Shown piece after piece: positions 12,328-23,900 of a stretch of DNA of 64,000 bases. Each line of letters begins with the position of its first letter. The stretch's first letter is position 1. Under the pieces are notes generated by a model. The model made no database searches. It was not told the DNA's origin and saw only the letters and a list, made by a program, of their open reading frames with translations. The DNA is taken from positions 839,501-903,500 of the forward strand of contig NC_134029.1 of assembly GCF_964204645.1 (NCBI RefSeq), given 5' to 3'. A program made the position numbers and the translations under genes. This DNA comes from Tubulanus polymorphus (lineage: Eukaryota > Nemertea > Palaeonemertea > Tubulaniformes > Tubulanidae).

Positions 12328-14432
12328 ATGTTCAACCATCGTTTAATACAGGTTGTACCAAATGCTAGACGCTTGATAGTAAGTTTGACGTTTGTTTCGT
12401 TAGCTGCCCTCAGCATGCTCAGCCTGAGCAACTAGTTAGTCAGAGACTTGGAGCCTGAGCCTCAGGCTCCAGGTCTCTGACTAACTAGTCTCTGGGATTC
12501 TGCTCTTGTAGTTTTCGACTAATCTAAACCGCTAAGATGTTGTTTTTTTCAGAGAAGTCACCACTGTCTGTCAAGCAATAAGTGTGTTTTTCAATCAGCT
12601 GTCGGAGGACCATCATCATCAGACTTACTACAGATTCATGTAAGTTAACTCTATCTAACCTACAGTTCTGCTACTTAAGCTGGGCCTGGGTTTATCTCCA
12701 ACCCCTGATCCCCACTTTCCTGACAGTCTAATGATATAGCACCATTCATTTCTAGAGATCTACCCTTACTTCAACTACTACTGAACCGGGATTCTTAGGA
12801 TCAATTTGGAATAAACTCACATTTAGAAATGGTCTACGGTTCTCTAAATCAGTAAGTACAGTTAAACCCTCACGGGCTTGTCTCAATCAACAATTGTCAC
12901 AATTGATAGTGGTTTTAATTTGGTTTTATTTTCAGCATCTATTAGTTAACAGTCAGAGGTTATATATGTGTATGGATGAATTTGTTGATCATGTTTCTAT
13001 GATGAAAGGTATTACATCATCTAATCATATTTGTATTATATTTAGATAAACGTAAAGTCGTTTAATCTGTGACGAGATATTGACTTGCTTGTTTTTTTTT
13101 AAAATGAATATAGAATTTGATATGCCAGATACGTTCAATTCATGGTTTATAGTAACAGAGCTTCACATATGGTAAGTTAAGAAGTAATTTTTTTTAAATT
13201 CAATAATATTAGTATGAACCTGTTCCATTGATGCCGTTAAAAGACCTAAGTTTTTCCCATAAAATCGCTATCTTCTGAGTTGATCAGAAACTCTTATTAT
13301 TTCTTCATTCAATGACTCAATATACGTGTGTAATTCTACATGTGTGTTCATGTGCTGTGGGTGAAATGGCTTGCTAATTGTTAATCTAAACATTTCTTTG
13401 CTTTAAGACCCTTTCCCTCGTATTGCGACGCTAATGCGATCGTTATAATTGTATGCTTTTATGCTTGATACTTAAAAGTGGGCACAATCCTGTAGTAATT
13501 CAAGGGAAAATAAAGTTATTATTATCTCGTTGGAAATGAGATTATTTTTTTATTTTCAGGATGTTATTGGTGAAATTGACGAATCTTGGAGAAGAGGGTA
13601 AATTAATGATACACAATCTAGTCAAGGCGCTGTGGCTCGACCTTGAGCAAAGATCGAAGAAAATTGAGGTATCAAAGAATTTTTAAGTATATCCACCTTT
13701 ACCCTGTAACTGTCATCAGGAAACTCCTAAAGTCGGTGAATTTGACAAAGGAAAGAGTTGACAAATTTGAAAATAAACTCTTCATCTTACAACTGAGTTG
13801 TGGAAGACTTAAATAGATAATATTCTCTATACTCTACTTGTTCTCAATGTTCAGTTACGTGTTTAAACAGGAAGTTGAGTGTTATTTTTAGGGTGTGGCT
13901 TCGAGTCAGCGTAAAGAAGGTCTTTCTGTATTCGGAGATCATCTTGGAGCTGCTATGTTTAGTTATGATGAGGTAAGACTTACTTGACATCGGCTCCATA
14001 GCAAGCGCTATTTACTGAAATAGACCGGGTTTGATCGGGTCATTAGAGATTTGAATGATGATATTTTGATGTATATTATGTGTAGGGTTTACTGGGTGAT
14101 GATAAAGATTTAGCCGCTGCTTTGTGGCGAACATTCTTTGAGAGGAAAAACATCGACCCACGACTTTTAGAAAGTATGGTTCACTACGTGAGGCGTCAGG
14201 TAAAATGTACCCTATTTCTTGAGATTTTTCAATTATGATTTTAAGAGATATTGATGAATTTCGTTGTCGTTTATGATTTCAGATAAAACACTTGGACGAA
14301 CAAGATGCCGAAATAATGATTAAATTTGGATTGATAACATTTTTACCGTTGCGCGGAAATCTTTCAGACGAAGATTGTAAAAATAAACTGAAATCAATAA
14401 CGAGTCAGGATATAACTAAACTACGACGATAG
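12328..14432 (+). CDS. UQCC1: Ubiquinol-cytochrome c reductase complex assembly factor 1
   Basis: Nine exons: 12328-12378, 12553-12639, 12756-12851, 12936-13008, 13114-13171, 13560-13668, 13892-13972, 14086-14199, 14283-14432. All phases close, giving 272 residues (human about 299). UQCC1/Cbp3 is a mitochondrial chaperone that binds newly made cytochrome b for complex III assembly. Signature blocks are MPDTFNSWFIVTELHIW, FGDHLGAAMFSYDEGLL and LAAALWRTFFERK, matching the family almost residue for residue. The N-terminus (MFNHRLIQVVPNARRLI) is basic and amphipathic, lacking acidic residues, as expected for a mitochondrial presequence. The start was chosen because this ATG leads directly to a gtaagt donor in phase with exon 2. 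Intron 1 contains a 59-bp palindrome; a 29-bp tandem array begins 40 bp after the stop. Confidence 0.93.
12431..12489. repeat. Near-perfect 59-bp palindrome
   Basis: Two 29-nt arms (12431-12459 and 12461-12489) are reverse complements with a single mismatch, separated by one base. The left arm begins ACTAGTTAGTCAGAGAC. It lies in UQCC1 intron 1 and could extrude as a cruciform or fold as an RNA hairpin. Confidence 0.95.
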
Positions 14433-14472
14433 CAGCAGAGAATATTGATTCAACTATCATACACGTTCCCCG

Positions 14473-14704
14473 TCAGACACTGTCGCCCTGAAACCCTCAC
14501 ATCAGACACTGTCGCCCTGAAACCCTCACATCAGACACTGTAGCCCTGAAACCCTCACATCAGACACTGTAGCCCTGAAACCCTCACATCAGACACTGTA
14601 GCCCTGAAACCCTCACATCAGACACTGTAGCCCTGAAACCCTCACATCAGACACTGTAGTCTTGAATCCCACTCTTCAGACAATCTGTAGCCCTGGACCC
14701 ACTC
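14473..14704 (+). repeat. 29-bp tandem repeat in UQCC1 3' flank
   Basis: About eight copies of a 29-bp unit starting TCAGACACTGTAGCCCTGAA. The first two carry GTCGCC, the middle four are identical with GTAGCC, and the last two are degenerate. This suggests recent expansion from the centre. It lies in the probable UQCC1 3' UTR. Confidence 0.95.
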
Positions 14705-14724
14705 CTATCAACTTTCATAATTGT

Positions 14725-14885
14725 AATTTGAAGTGTGGATGATCAGTTTCTGAAAGTTTGCTGATAAAATGTCTCGTGTTTGTAGTTCATTATCATTGAG
14801 AAATGGTGAAGTACTGGATAAGTATGGATGATCTAAAATTGGAAAAATCGTGATAACAGCAGGTCTGAGGAGGTGTTGAGTTTAG
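14725..14885 (+). repeat. Dispersed repeat, copy B
   Basis: Aligns by eye with 3540-3725 through GTGTTTGTAGTTCATT, CTGATAAAAT and the following GGATGA...TGGAA segment. It sits directly after the tandem array. Confidence 0.6.
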
Positions 14886-15571
14886 AAGCAGCAGATTGAT
14901 ACTTGCTTCGATTGATACACGTGTCAAAGCTATGATTTTATGATAGTTTTAGTGAGTGAGGTGTTGCACCTTACTGTGATAGATGATGACTATATAGTTT
15001 CTCAGGTGTCATGTTTGATATATGTATATGTATAAGGTGTGGACAAACGACAACCTTCTCGACTGAATCTAGGTCCAGATATAATGTAAACAGTTGAACC
15101 AAATAGATTGTTACTCATTTTGAATTAAGGTGTTTTTTTTATCTTCTGGGGTCTTTAGATTCAGGATCCAGTGGAAGAGTGACATGTGGATTTCATTACA
15201 GATACATGTATTTCATCTATTCATATATTTGTTATTCATTAATTTGCACGTGTTGGCACAAAGCAAGAAAGAGAGTAAATACCGGTAAGAGAACTATAAA
15301 CTTGAAAGGTTATGGATGCCCTGAAGAGTAAGTATTGCCCAACATCATCGACATTGAATGATATTAAGGATTAAAAGAGAAAAGAACACATGTAAACCGA
15401 TAATATTACTCAAAATTCATTATTGAAAAGACTGATATTTATTGGATAGAAAATAAAGAGAGTGATGAAATGTATTCGATTATAAAACACGACTTCGAAT
15501 AACGCATACTTAGTTAATCAATGAATAAAAACATTATTGTAACGTCCAAAAATTCTATTCTTTGCATTTTT
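14886..15571. other. Convergent intergenic region
   Basis: Sits between the 3' ends of UQCC1 (plus) and the LicD-family gene (minus). It is AT-rich, with possible polyadenylation signals for both strands, and I see no gene. Confidence 0.5.
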
Positions 15572-16720
15572 CTATTTCTGTATTTCGATCGTTTTCAATA
15601 CCTTTCCTTTATAAACTAATCGTTCAGTTGACGCGTCCTCTCGATCGCGTTGCACGAACGGGTAATATTCGTATAGCTCACTACAGGGAATGATGTAAGA
15701 TAAACTAACGGCCATTTCTAATTTATGGCTGTAAAAAGAAGTTTTGCAACCTAAAACTTCGCCGTCATACGTCAGTTTAAGATTGTCTAATACGAGACGA
15801 GGGGATGGTAAGTACAAAACACCGAACGGTCTTTTTATCAAAGGAAATACGGCACTTTTAGGAAAAATGTATCTCTTCTTGTTCCCGCCGTAGATCAACG
15901 CGTCCCAAATATGGGTCTGATTTTCATCGTAAAATGTAATGTCTAAATAAGGCCACAACCAGGGCACCCCTGACGCCCGAAACGTCGCTGTTTGGGCGTA
16001 CAGCTTATAATGTAATGAATTATACGTATCAAGAATGAAATTCGGTTTCAGATTACTCAGAATTTCGACCAGTTTTTGCTTGTGTTTGTGCCCGACGAGT
16101 ACGTCGATATCGTCGTCCCAGGGTACCAGATCGTGGTGACGATACGACCCTAATAGCGTACCACCGTACATCATATACGAGAAATCGTTGCGTTCGCAAA
16201 TTCCGTCGAAAAACGCCAGCAATTTCATAATCTGCACGTAATCTCTGTTTGTGATACTGGGCGCGAATACCGGTAATGAAATGCGTCTTAATGTTTCTAA
16301 TCGAAGAATATTAATTCTCGATTGTTTGTCTTTCTCGAAGTTTCCATCGTTGGTATCGATCAGGAACGGTTTGGCGTGAGTGTAATATTTTTCCTGGAAG
16401 TTCGGTCTCGGATGTTTGAGGGTTATCTCGTGTATCTCGGCGAGAAGTAACGGGTTTCTATCGGTAAACACTATAGGATTGTACGGTAAATCGAGATACG
16501 AGGTTTTCGAGATAGTATCGACGTGATACCGATCAAGAATCTGTTTGTCAATGCGGATATTTTCCGGTGATTCTTTGCGGATGTTTTTTCGCTGCTGTTG
16601 TTGATTTGTGTTTGTTACTGATGATAGATGCGACACCAAAAACCAAGTCCCACCGAGAAAGAACACTAATAAACAGATCACTAGTCTACTCTGAATAGTT
16701 TGAAAACGCAACCTCATCAT
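15572..16720 (-). CDS. LicD/fukutin-type phosphotransferase, single-pass membrane protein
   Basis: Uninterrupted 382-residue frame. Residues 13-30 form one hydrophobic anchor with basic residues before it, the type II topology of Golgi enzymes. The LicD nucleotidyltransferase-like domain begins near residue 160: FFDGICERNDFSYMMYGGTLLGSYR, then the acidic metal-binding motif WDDDIDV at 201-207. Relatives transfer phosphocholine or, in FKTN/FKRP, ribitol phosphate onto glycans; the substrate here is unknown. Many lophotrochozoans carry LicD paralogues of this size. The ATG ATG start follows directly on cccatttcag, so an intron probably lies in the 5' UTR. The coding part has no intron. Confidence 0.85.
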   Translation of the reverse strand: MMRLRFQTIQSRLVICLLVFFLGGTWFLVSHLSSVTNTNQQQQRKNIRKESPENIRIDKQILDRYHVDTISKTSYLDLPYNPIVFTDRNPLLLAEIHEITLKHPRPNFQEKYYTHAKPFLIDTNDGNFEKDKQSRINILRLETLRRISLPVFAPSITNRDYVQIMKLLAFFDGICERNDFSYMMYGGTLLGSYRHHDLVPWDDDIDVLVGHKHKQKLVEILSNLKPNFILDTYNSLHYKLYAQTATFRASGVPWLWPYLDITFYDENQTHIWDALIYGGNKKRYIFPKSAVFPLIKRPFGVLYLPSPRLVLDNLKLTYDGEVLGCKTSFYSHKLEMAVSLSYIIPCSELYEYYPFVQRDREDASTERLVYKGKVLKTIEIQK

Positions 16721-18875
16721 CTGAAATGGGAAAAAGAACTCCCTGGGACCAATTGCACGATTAAGGATTTTGGTTCTATAACCGACAATTTATGACCGAT
16801 GTCGAAACTGAATCTATCAGCAGCGGCTAACAGCAACAGGGTCCAGTTTCACAAAAATGTTCAATTCTTAAATTCAATCATTATCTTCATTAATTCAGGT
16901 TATCTCAAATCGATTCAGAATAGTTTAACTTTTTAGTGAAGCTGGGTCCACAGTAGCCAAACCAATTCTGACAAAAAGACAACCTATTATTGCTTGCTTA
17001 AAATGACGCCTTATGTATTGTTCAAATTGGCCGTCAAATGGCAGCAAACTGGCCAGTATGACGGGCTGTGATGTCACTTGAATAACCTATATATGTCACG
17101 AATAATTCGAGATCAACTAGACTTACGTGTACCTTGGGTCGAGGTTTAGATAGTCTAATGAAACAGATTTACTCCGAGCACGAACATTGCGCTATAAAGT
17201 AACATTGAGTTATCACTGTGTATTTAAACAGCATATTATAACGCAATTTTCACATTCGATTGAACGCTAATGAAAACGTCGCGTTTACGAGTTCCATACG
17301 CAAACAATGTAAAATTAACTGAACATCTGTAAAGAGCATGCGGCGGGTTCTCTTACCACACCTGGTCGGTTTCAGGTAACATGGAGAAAATATGGTAACG
17401 TCAGGTTACATTGAACACATGGCTAACCTGAACACATTAAAACTATAATAAACACTATCATAATCTTTTTAATGATTAAATCATTAAATATTAATCATCT
17501 GCACTGAATGGTAATGTATTAGATTATTAACTTATTTTTAAGACGGTATTACGTAATGCGGATCGGAAATTATATCTACTGTTTGTCCATTTGCTGTAAG
17601 TCATTATTCACCCCTACCAGCTCGTGCAGTGACACCTCTACCCTCATCCCCTCCCCATACATCCATTGCTATAGTTTTCTGCATCAGACTGACCATGTTT
17701 ATACGTGTATCAAACTTGTAAATGTAACGGTCCAGTTACTCACCAAAACGATCCTCAATCTCTCAAGAATCTGCAATAAGAAATGGCATAAAATGTTCCA
17801 TTTATCTGGAGCTTTCCGGAATGCGTGTTTTTCAAGTTAATACGAGAAAACCTGTGCGTAGCACTATAAACTATAGACTAATCTTTACTTTTTGAAAAGC
17901 TTTCTTACAACGACACAAAAAATTCTTATCATTCTTAATCAAACATTTACTTTATGCTGTTGGACTTCAATCTATCTATAAACATACAATTCCCTTGACT
18001 TCAATAATATCATTCTTTGCTGATCCCCCAAAGTCAAGGTGACAAAATCCTGACACGCAAAAACTGGCCAGCTGCCAGTATCTATTTTGAAATTCGACGA
18101 ACAAGCCCCCAGTTATCAGCAGCTTACATCGTGTATCTCTCTCCAGAGATTCGTGACGTCGTGGCTCGTCACCATATTGCATGATATAATACATTCAAAA
18201 ACTGTTCGTTCGTCCTTGCAGCAAAATCTCTGAGTGGGATTCATCGACATTGACCTTTCTAGGGTTGCGAGAATTCGTATTGTATTTCATTACGGTGACG
18301 TGACAATTGGTTACATAACTACTTTTCATTTTTTAAGTTGGTTTGTTTGCAGACGATAAATCATAAATCAACTGAACTCACTGTTCCGAATTCGGTTCTA
18401 AGGACATTATCCTGAGCTGTGATAACTCTACGTGAGGATCATCCCAACATGGTTCCAGTGACATCTAGCAATCTAGGACTAAGAATTCAAAAAAACGCTT
18501 ATCGAGTGTTTTTTTCAATTTCTAGAAGTTCAGTCTTTACAATCAAGGACCAGTTCAGGTGCAAGATCTGACAGTTTTAGAAAATTCTTTTTAAGGTGAA
18601 ATAATTAGAATATGACATCTAGCGCGGTTCCAATTTTTTAGAATTTTGACATAATTGTATATTTGTTTTGCAAAAGGTGCCATCTTTAGAAGTCAAAGGC
18701 CCTTGAATTAAAAGGCACTTAAAAAGTTCGGGAGTCTTTGTTGAAGTTGCGTACGATCCGCTCTGAACTCTGGATTTTGATTAGGTGTTTTTCGACGGAG
18801 TAATCTATTTTAAAAACCCAAATATGGCATCACGTGATCCACCTGGCAGCAAGTTGACCAATCCTGTCTTTATCT
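16721..18875. other. Intergenic, no gene recognised
   Basis: Upstream of the LicD-family gene; should contain its promoter and 5' UTR exon, which I could not place. Open frames at 17556-17840 (plus) and 17976-18194 (minus) show no recognised family. Confidence 0.4.
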
Positions 18876-19103
18876 TTAAGGAATAAATGGTGATAAACTA
18901 AACCGAATATATCTATAAAACTGTAGCAGACAACTTTCAACCCTGAGAGATACATTACAACCACCCAGGCATGGCACACTACCGTAGACCCCACGGTTGA
19001 CAATCCTTGGCGCCTGCGTGGGGCGCATATCGAATAACCGAACCGATGTTTGGGCGGTGATCCACAGACAGACAGTGACACCAATAACCAAAACAAGAGA
19101 CAT
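18876..19103 (-). CDS. Possible small secreted protein exon
   Basis: A 75-codon frame begins MSLVLVIGVTVCLWITAQT, a plausible signal peptide, followed by a short polar stretch and C-x3-C...C (CLGGCNVSLRVESC). The ATG comes two bases after attgttcag, which could be a 3' splice site, so this may be the first coding exon. It could equally be chance: there is no known family and no clear downstream exon. Confidence 0.25.
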   Translation of the reverse strand: MSLVLVIGVTVCLWITAQTSVRLFDMRPTQAPRIVNRGVYGSVPCLGGCNVSLRVESCLLQFYRYIRFSLSPFIP

Positions 19104-20390
19104 TTCTGAACAATTTATAATTTATTTCGTCGAGATCGCTGTCCCGCAATGCCACAGAATTAACAATAACCAGAATATGATAATCTGTATGTAAATATTT
19201 GAACAAAAACTGGATACATTTCTATAGTTGTTGTATTCAACTCTTTTAAGAAATCAATCCACAATTTTTGTATGAATTCGGGTCCAGACTTTCAATGCCA
19301 TTTGCCATTTAAAAGCAAGTACGTTCAAAACCTTATAACTAGTAACACTATATACATATATATGTTTTAAATTCCACTCCGGACTTACTTACAAACTTCA
19401 TATACGAACATACGTCATAATGTAGCTGATGAAGAGCAATTTCGCTGTCAAAATTTGAGCATTTCCAGCATAATATATAACGGAATTTTATATACCTCAT
19501 ACTGTATTAAACCACCGGGAAACTATTAATGTTTTCATCCGTTTTTCATTATCGATAAAACTTCAACAAATTTTACGATATTCATTATATACGTTTTCAT
19601 CGATTCGACGACGAAATTTCTAATTTCATGAGTGGACACGAATGAATATAGCTGGCGTCAAGAGTCTGCAAGCAATTCGGTCGATTGGCCTAAATACCAC
19701 TGGAAATCGAAGTTCCCAATAAACTGAAGCCCTTAGGAAGAATTCCTCAGTTGCGGCATAGATGCTAAACGAAAGTTTGCCCTTCATCATAAGAGTTTTT
19801 ACACGAATTTTGTTATATATTTTTAAGACTAGAAAAGATAAATCTGTATTGTAACATTTTCTAACCAACGATAAAGTTAACTCGTGTACGATCACAGACA
19901 TATTTTTCAGTAAAATTCAATTCTTTTGTTATAACAAGCCACGAATTACCATCGCAACAACCCAATAACTAGACAAGGATTCAGTTCCACAGTTGTGAGC
20001 TATAGAGAGTTAACTCGGAAATTAGGTTCATTGTCAGTGAGTCAAAACTCAGAATTGTAGACCTGAATCCAAGGACCGGTTTTAAAGAGCAGTATGAAGT
20101 CTACCGGTCCCTTAATTAACAACGTGACAGCGGGTCACCAAATATATTGCAACAAGAAAAATGTAAGTATATAATATTTATACACCAGATCACTTGTAGT
20201 AGATTTCAATTGTAGTCAGATCTAAGCAAACTTACTTTAATTATTCGTTGAACATACGTATTATCAATTAGAAAATGTTACGATCTGTAATTTGAGCAAA
20301 GCTTTGCGAAAAGTGCCGATAGCGAACCTATTATATTTAGCGCACAGAATTGAGGTTGGATTCGTATAGATGTATTTTCTAAACTGAGAT
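19104..20390. other. Intergenic, no gene recognised
   Basis: AT-rich sequence, including the presumed 3' flank of the IL-17-like gene. A CTGATGAAGAGC...GCTGTCAAAA stretch near 19427 loosely resembles the motif noted at 24439. The minus frame at 19626-19901 lacks recognisable features. Confidence 0.4.
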
Positions 20391-20946
20391 TCAAATGCTG
20401 CATTCGCAGGACGTGGTTATAGAAATTTCTTCAGCCAGCCACTTATCACTTAAAGAAGGCGGTATATACACGTGCGAATCTTTATTAGAATCGTTCGGTC
20501 CTCGTTTGCGTAGAACTGTCAAGGTCGTATTACGAGAACGACATTTGAAATTGTTGCAGTAACATAATCGATCTGGACAGAACACTTCGGGTAAGATGTT
20601 CGGGAAATATGAATCGTTAAGGACTCGTGGTTTGTCTATTGTTTCACACGCCCACAAAACCGAGTCATCGTCATTTTGATCGTTTTGGGCGCGTCGCCGT
20701 TTTGGAAGCAAATTCAATCTAAGCGGAATTTTGTTATTATCCCATTTATTAAATCGTCGTAGTATATTCCACAGTATTCTGTTGTTGTTTCGGTTTACTG
20801 GAGATGTGCGACGAAAGCGCCCCCCGCCGCCACCGCCGCCGCCTCCGCCTCCGCCATTTTCCATTTGTCTACAATTCGTCGCGCACATGAAATATACACA
20901 ATAAGTCAACATGAAGTTTACAACACCGCATAATAAAGTCCAATAT
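20391..20946 (-). CDS. IL-17-like cytokine, main exon
   Basis: Acceptor tttttttcag at 20947-20949 opens an exon running to the TGA stop. The first in-frame residues (YWTLLCGVVNF, then MLTYCVYFMCATNC) look like most of a signal peptide, so a short upstream exon with the start is missing; the ATG at 20912 lies inside the hydrophobic stretch. A 12-Gly tract follows, then a basic region and the IL-17 pattern: ACETIDKPR, FPNILPEVFC, C.C...C, TLTVLRKRG, and the closing WLAEEISITTSCECSI, which matches the family's LRR...VGCTC ending. IL-17 cytokines are secreted cystine-knot dimers acting through IL-17 receptors in innate immunity. Overall fit is good though divergent. Confidence 0.65.
20819..20856 (-). 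repeat. Trinucleotide repeat encoding poly-glycine
   Basis: A GGC/GGA repeat inside the IL-17-like exon codes for 12 glycines near the predicted signal-peptide junction. Length variation here would change the protein without a frameshift. Confidence 0.85.
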
Positions 20947-23900
20947 CTGAAAAAAAAATATCGGTAAATAATGGATAAAAGATAAAAGGTGACTCGAGTT
21001 CAAGAATAAAGTCGATATTATCTAGAAATCTTGTAGATTAGCTGGCATTAACCTGGTATGAAATCAGGACTGTGATAGGAACTGATCTTATCAAAAACGA
21101 CGAGCTTCCCCCACAAAATCGAGCTAACTGAGCAGCTACCTGCTCCGCTAAACACGATTCACTAAATTCGTAATTTCTAATGGACTTACACAATATTACC
21201 TATATTCACGTTTACCGTGAAAATTAAAATTTTAAAAGGTATCTCATAAGGCTATGTCCAGATTTAAGTCAATACATTAGAATTCCATTTTGGTTCCTTC
21301 AGTGTGATTATTACATGCATATTCTAAAATAAAAGATAAAAAAAAACGAAAAATTCAAAGATGCCATGACGATACGTATCTGCGTCAGGTCAGGTGTAGC
21401 GCTCTCATTCCGCACCTATATAACCTGAACCTCGCCAGACAGCTTTATACCCCGACCGTGATCAAATTAATCAAAACAGATCCATCCATTTAACGGATCT
21501 GAAATCAAAGAAGATAATGACACGTTTCTAATAACGATTCGACCCTAAGTTACAGATTGATGACGGATTAAATTATACCCGGGATAGATGAATTATCAGA
21601 CATGGTAATCCAGGGAATACTGCGGGGGTGTTTTAACGAGTCACGGTTTGCACGGTTTCTCTGAATAAAATATGGTTTTCTCTTTTTACTCGTGCGGAAA
21701 TTTCTAACGCGTTTTTTTATAGTTTCCTTGTATAACATAAAATGGAATAATTAATGATAGTTTGGACGTACGACGTTACGGCTTTCATACGCATTTTAGG
21801 CTCCTGCTAGTCAAAGTGTGGGGGAGGGTATAAGATTAGTGATAGAGGAGTAAAGAAGCCTGTAGGGTTGAATCGGAGATGTTTGCACTGATTATCAGTT
21901 GATTCAGACCGGCGTGATGTTACAGCTGGACAGCGACGGTTATTCCGTAATTATCGTCATTGCTTGATTGGGAACTGCTTTAATTAGCGCCTGAGAGGAC
22001 GAGGATAGCGATCGACTCGTCTGACGAATTTTCGTCATAATAACCATCGATGAGAAACTGTGATATTTAAAGATAATTTCAGATTGCACACTAAGAATAG
22101 AAAGAATAGAAAGAGTCTCCGAACTGTACGACGATTTGACTCCTTCCTAATATACTAACGTTTTAACAAAACTATGAGACTAAGCGAACGTCGTTATGAA
22201 TTCAGCGCATGTCTGCTGCCAAATATAAAACTTTTATCGAAGCAATTCAATCTATTATTGATACTGATTGTTAGAATCTGGACGCTGAGGATTTTAGTGC
22301 GTGGCCTCCAGTGGTGCGAATCACGAGGGCTCGGTGACTTATTGCTCTCATAAATACAACCGTAAATATCACATTTCATAATATTGTGTTGTTTTATTAA
22401 ACACATGAGACACTGCTGTATCGACACCGCCGTTATGCGTATTTCCAGACCTGAATCTCACCCGAATCTGAAGTATAAATACAAAAGTAATCGGGGGATG
22501 GGGTCTGTAAAGGTGTCAACATTTCGAATGTACTTTCAATTCTGAAGCCAAAATTACCCTGAAAACCACCATCATATCTTGCCTTCGTTCCATCGGGGCA
22601 TCAATTCCTTAATTGGAATTAAATTTCAAAGTCAACCGGTTTGATAAATTCACTTGTGAAAGTGCATGTTTTAAGTAAAGGTCCAAGTTGTGGGTTGAAC
22701 AGGAAGATCTAATGATTGATCAGAACACTGACATAATTGAATTAATTCTGCGTAACCTTCGTCATTCGAGTTCAGTTCGGTGACGGTCTTTGTTATGAAC
22801 TCACTATGTTTGATTTTATATTCGAAAAAAGTTGTTTGGTGGTTTGTAAGGAATCAACCGTATTTTGTCAATACTTACCTTAATCTAGTCAAAGTTTAAC
22901 AAATCACAAAAATAAAACAATCAAATATTCAGCTATCTATGTATATGATTTAAGGCATTTCGCCATTTAGAGTTTAAATAATTTTATTTTCAATGTGTTT
23001 ACTCTGAGATTCAAATCCTGACTCATTATGGAACTTGGTCGTGGTGTCTTAAAAGCTCGCCTTTAGGTCTGTTGGAAATATGTTGAATTGGAACATAGTT
23101 CATTTCGCGTATATGATGCCGATGACTATTCAAGTCCCAATCAAAACTGAACTGATTTAGATTTCTGAAGCAGCTGCAGCGCAATGGACAGATTTGTTTT
23201 CATAAAATTAATTTTCGATGCAGCGATAGTTATTTAAGGAGTGGTTGATCCGTTAGTCCCCGAGGGGGGTATAAGTTTATTCCCGCCGTTAAAGGGATAG
23301 GTTCACTGACGGCCAAATCCGACGGTTCCGGATCGGAATTGCGTGGGTGGTACTTATTTGAATGGCCAAAATAATTGAATAATCCGATGCTTGAAGAGTA
23401 AAATGTCAGAATCGACTCGTAAACTGAATGAAGGTTCTGAAACTTTAAGGGTTTCGCGCGTTCCTTTATTTCTATTTAAGCGAATCTTCTTGGAAGAATG
23501 ACTATTTTTTTCTAGAACAGAGAATTTTCCGATCTAATTATATCTAATATTTTCATCTTGTAAAGATGTAACGACAAACACCACCCACTCGTCAATGGGT
23601 AATAACGTTAAAAACAATGTTTCTTGAAGTGAAGAAAAACAGTTTTCAAGTCAAATATATCGAATATACGCGCTTCTCTTTGTGAACGCGGGCCAAATAT
23701 GAATCCGGTTTGGTCGGAGCCAGTTTAACCATGGACTCTTTTCGATTCTATGGTTAAACCCGGGTCACATATCGACGACTCCGTCGAAGACATGTTTTAC
23801 CTTTTTAATACATTTGTTGTAATTCTATATTCGGTTCAGCCTCAATCATTTGTATGATTATTTACTGAATACATTTTGAATTTGAATTTTGATAATTCAA

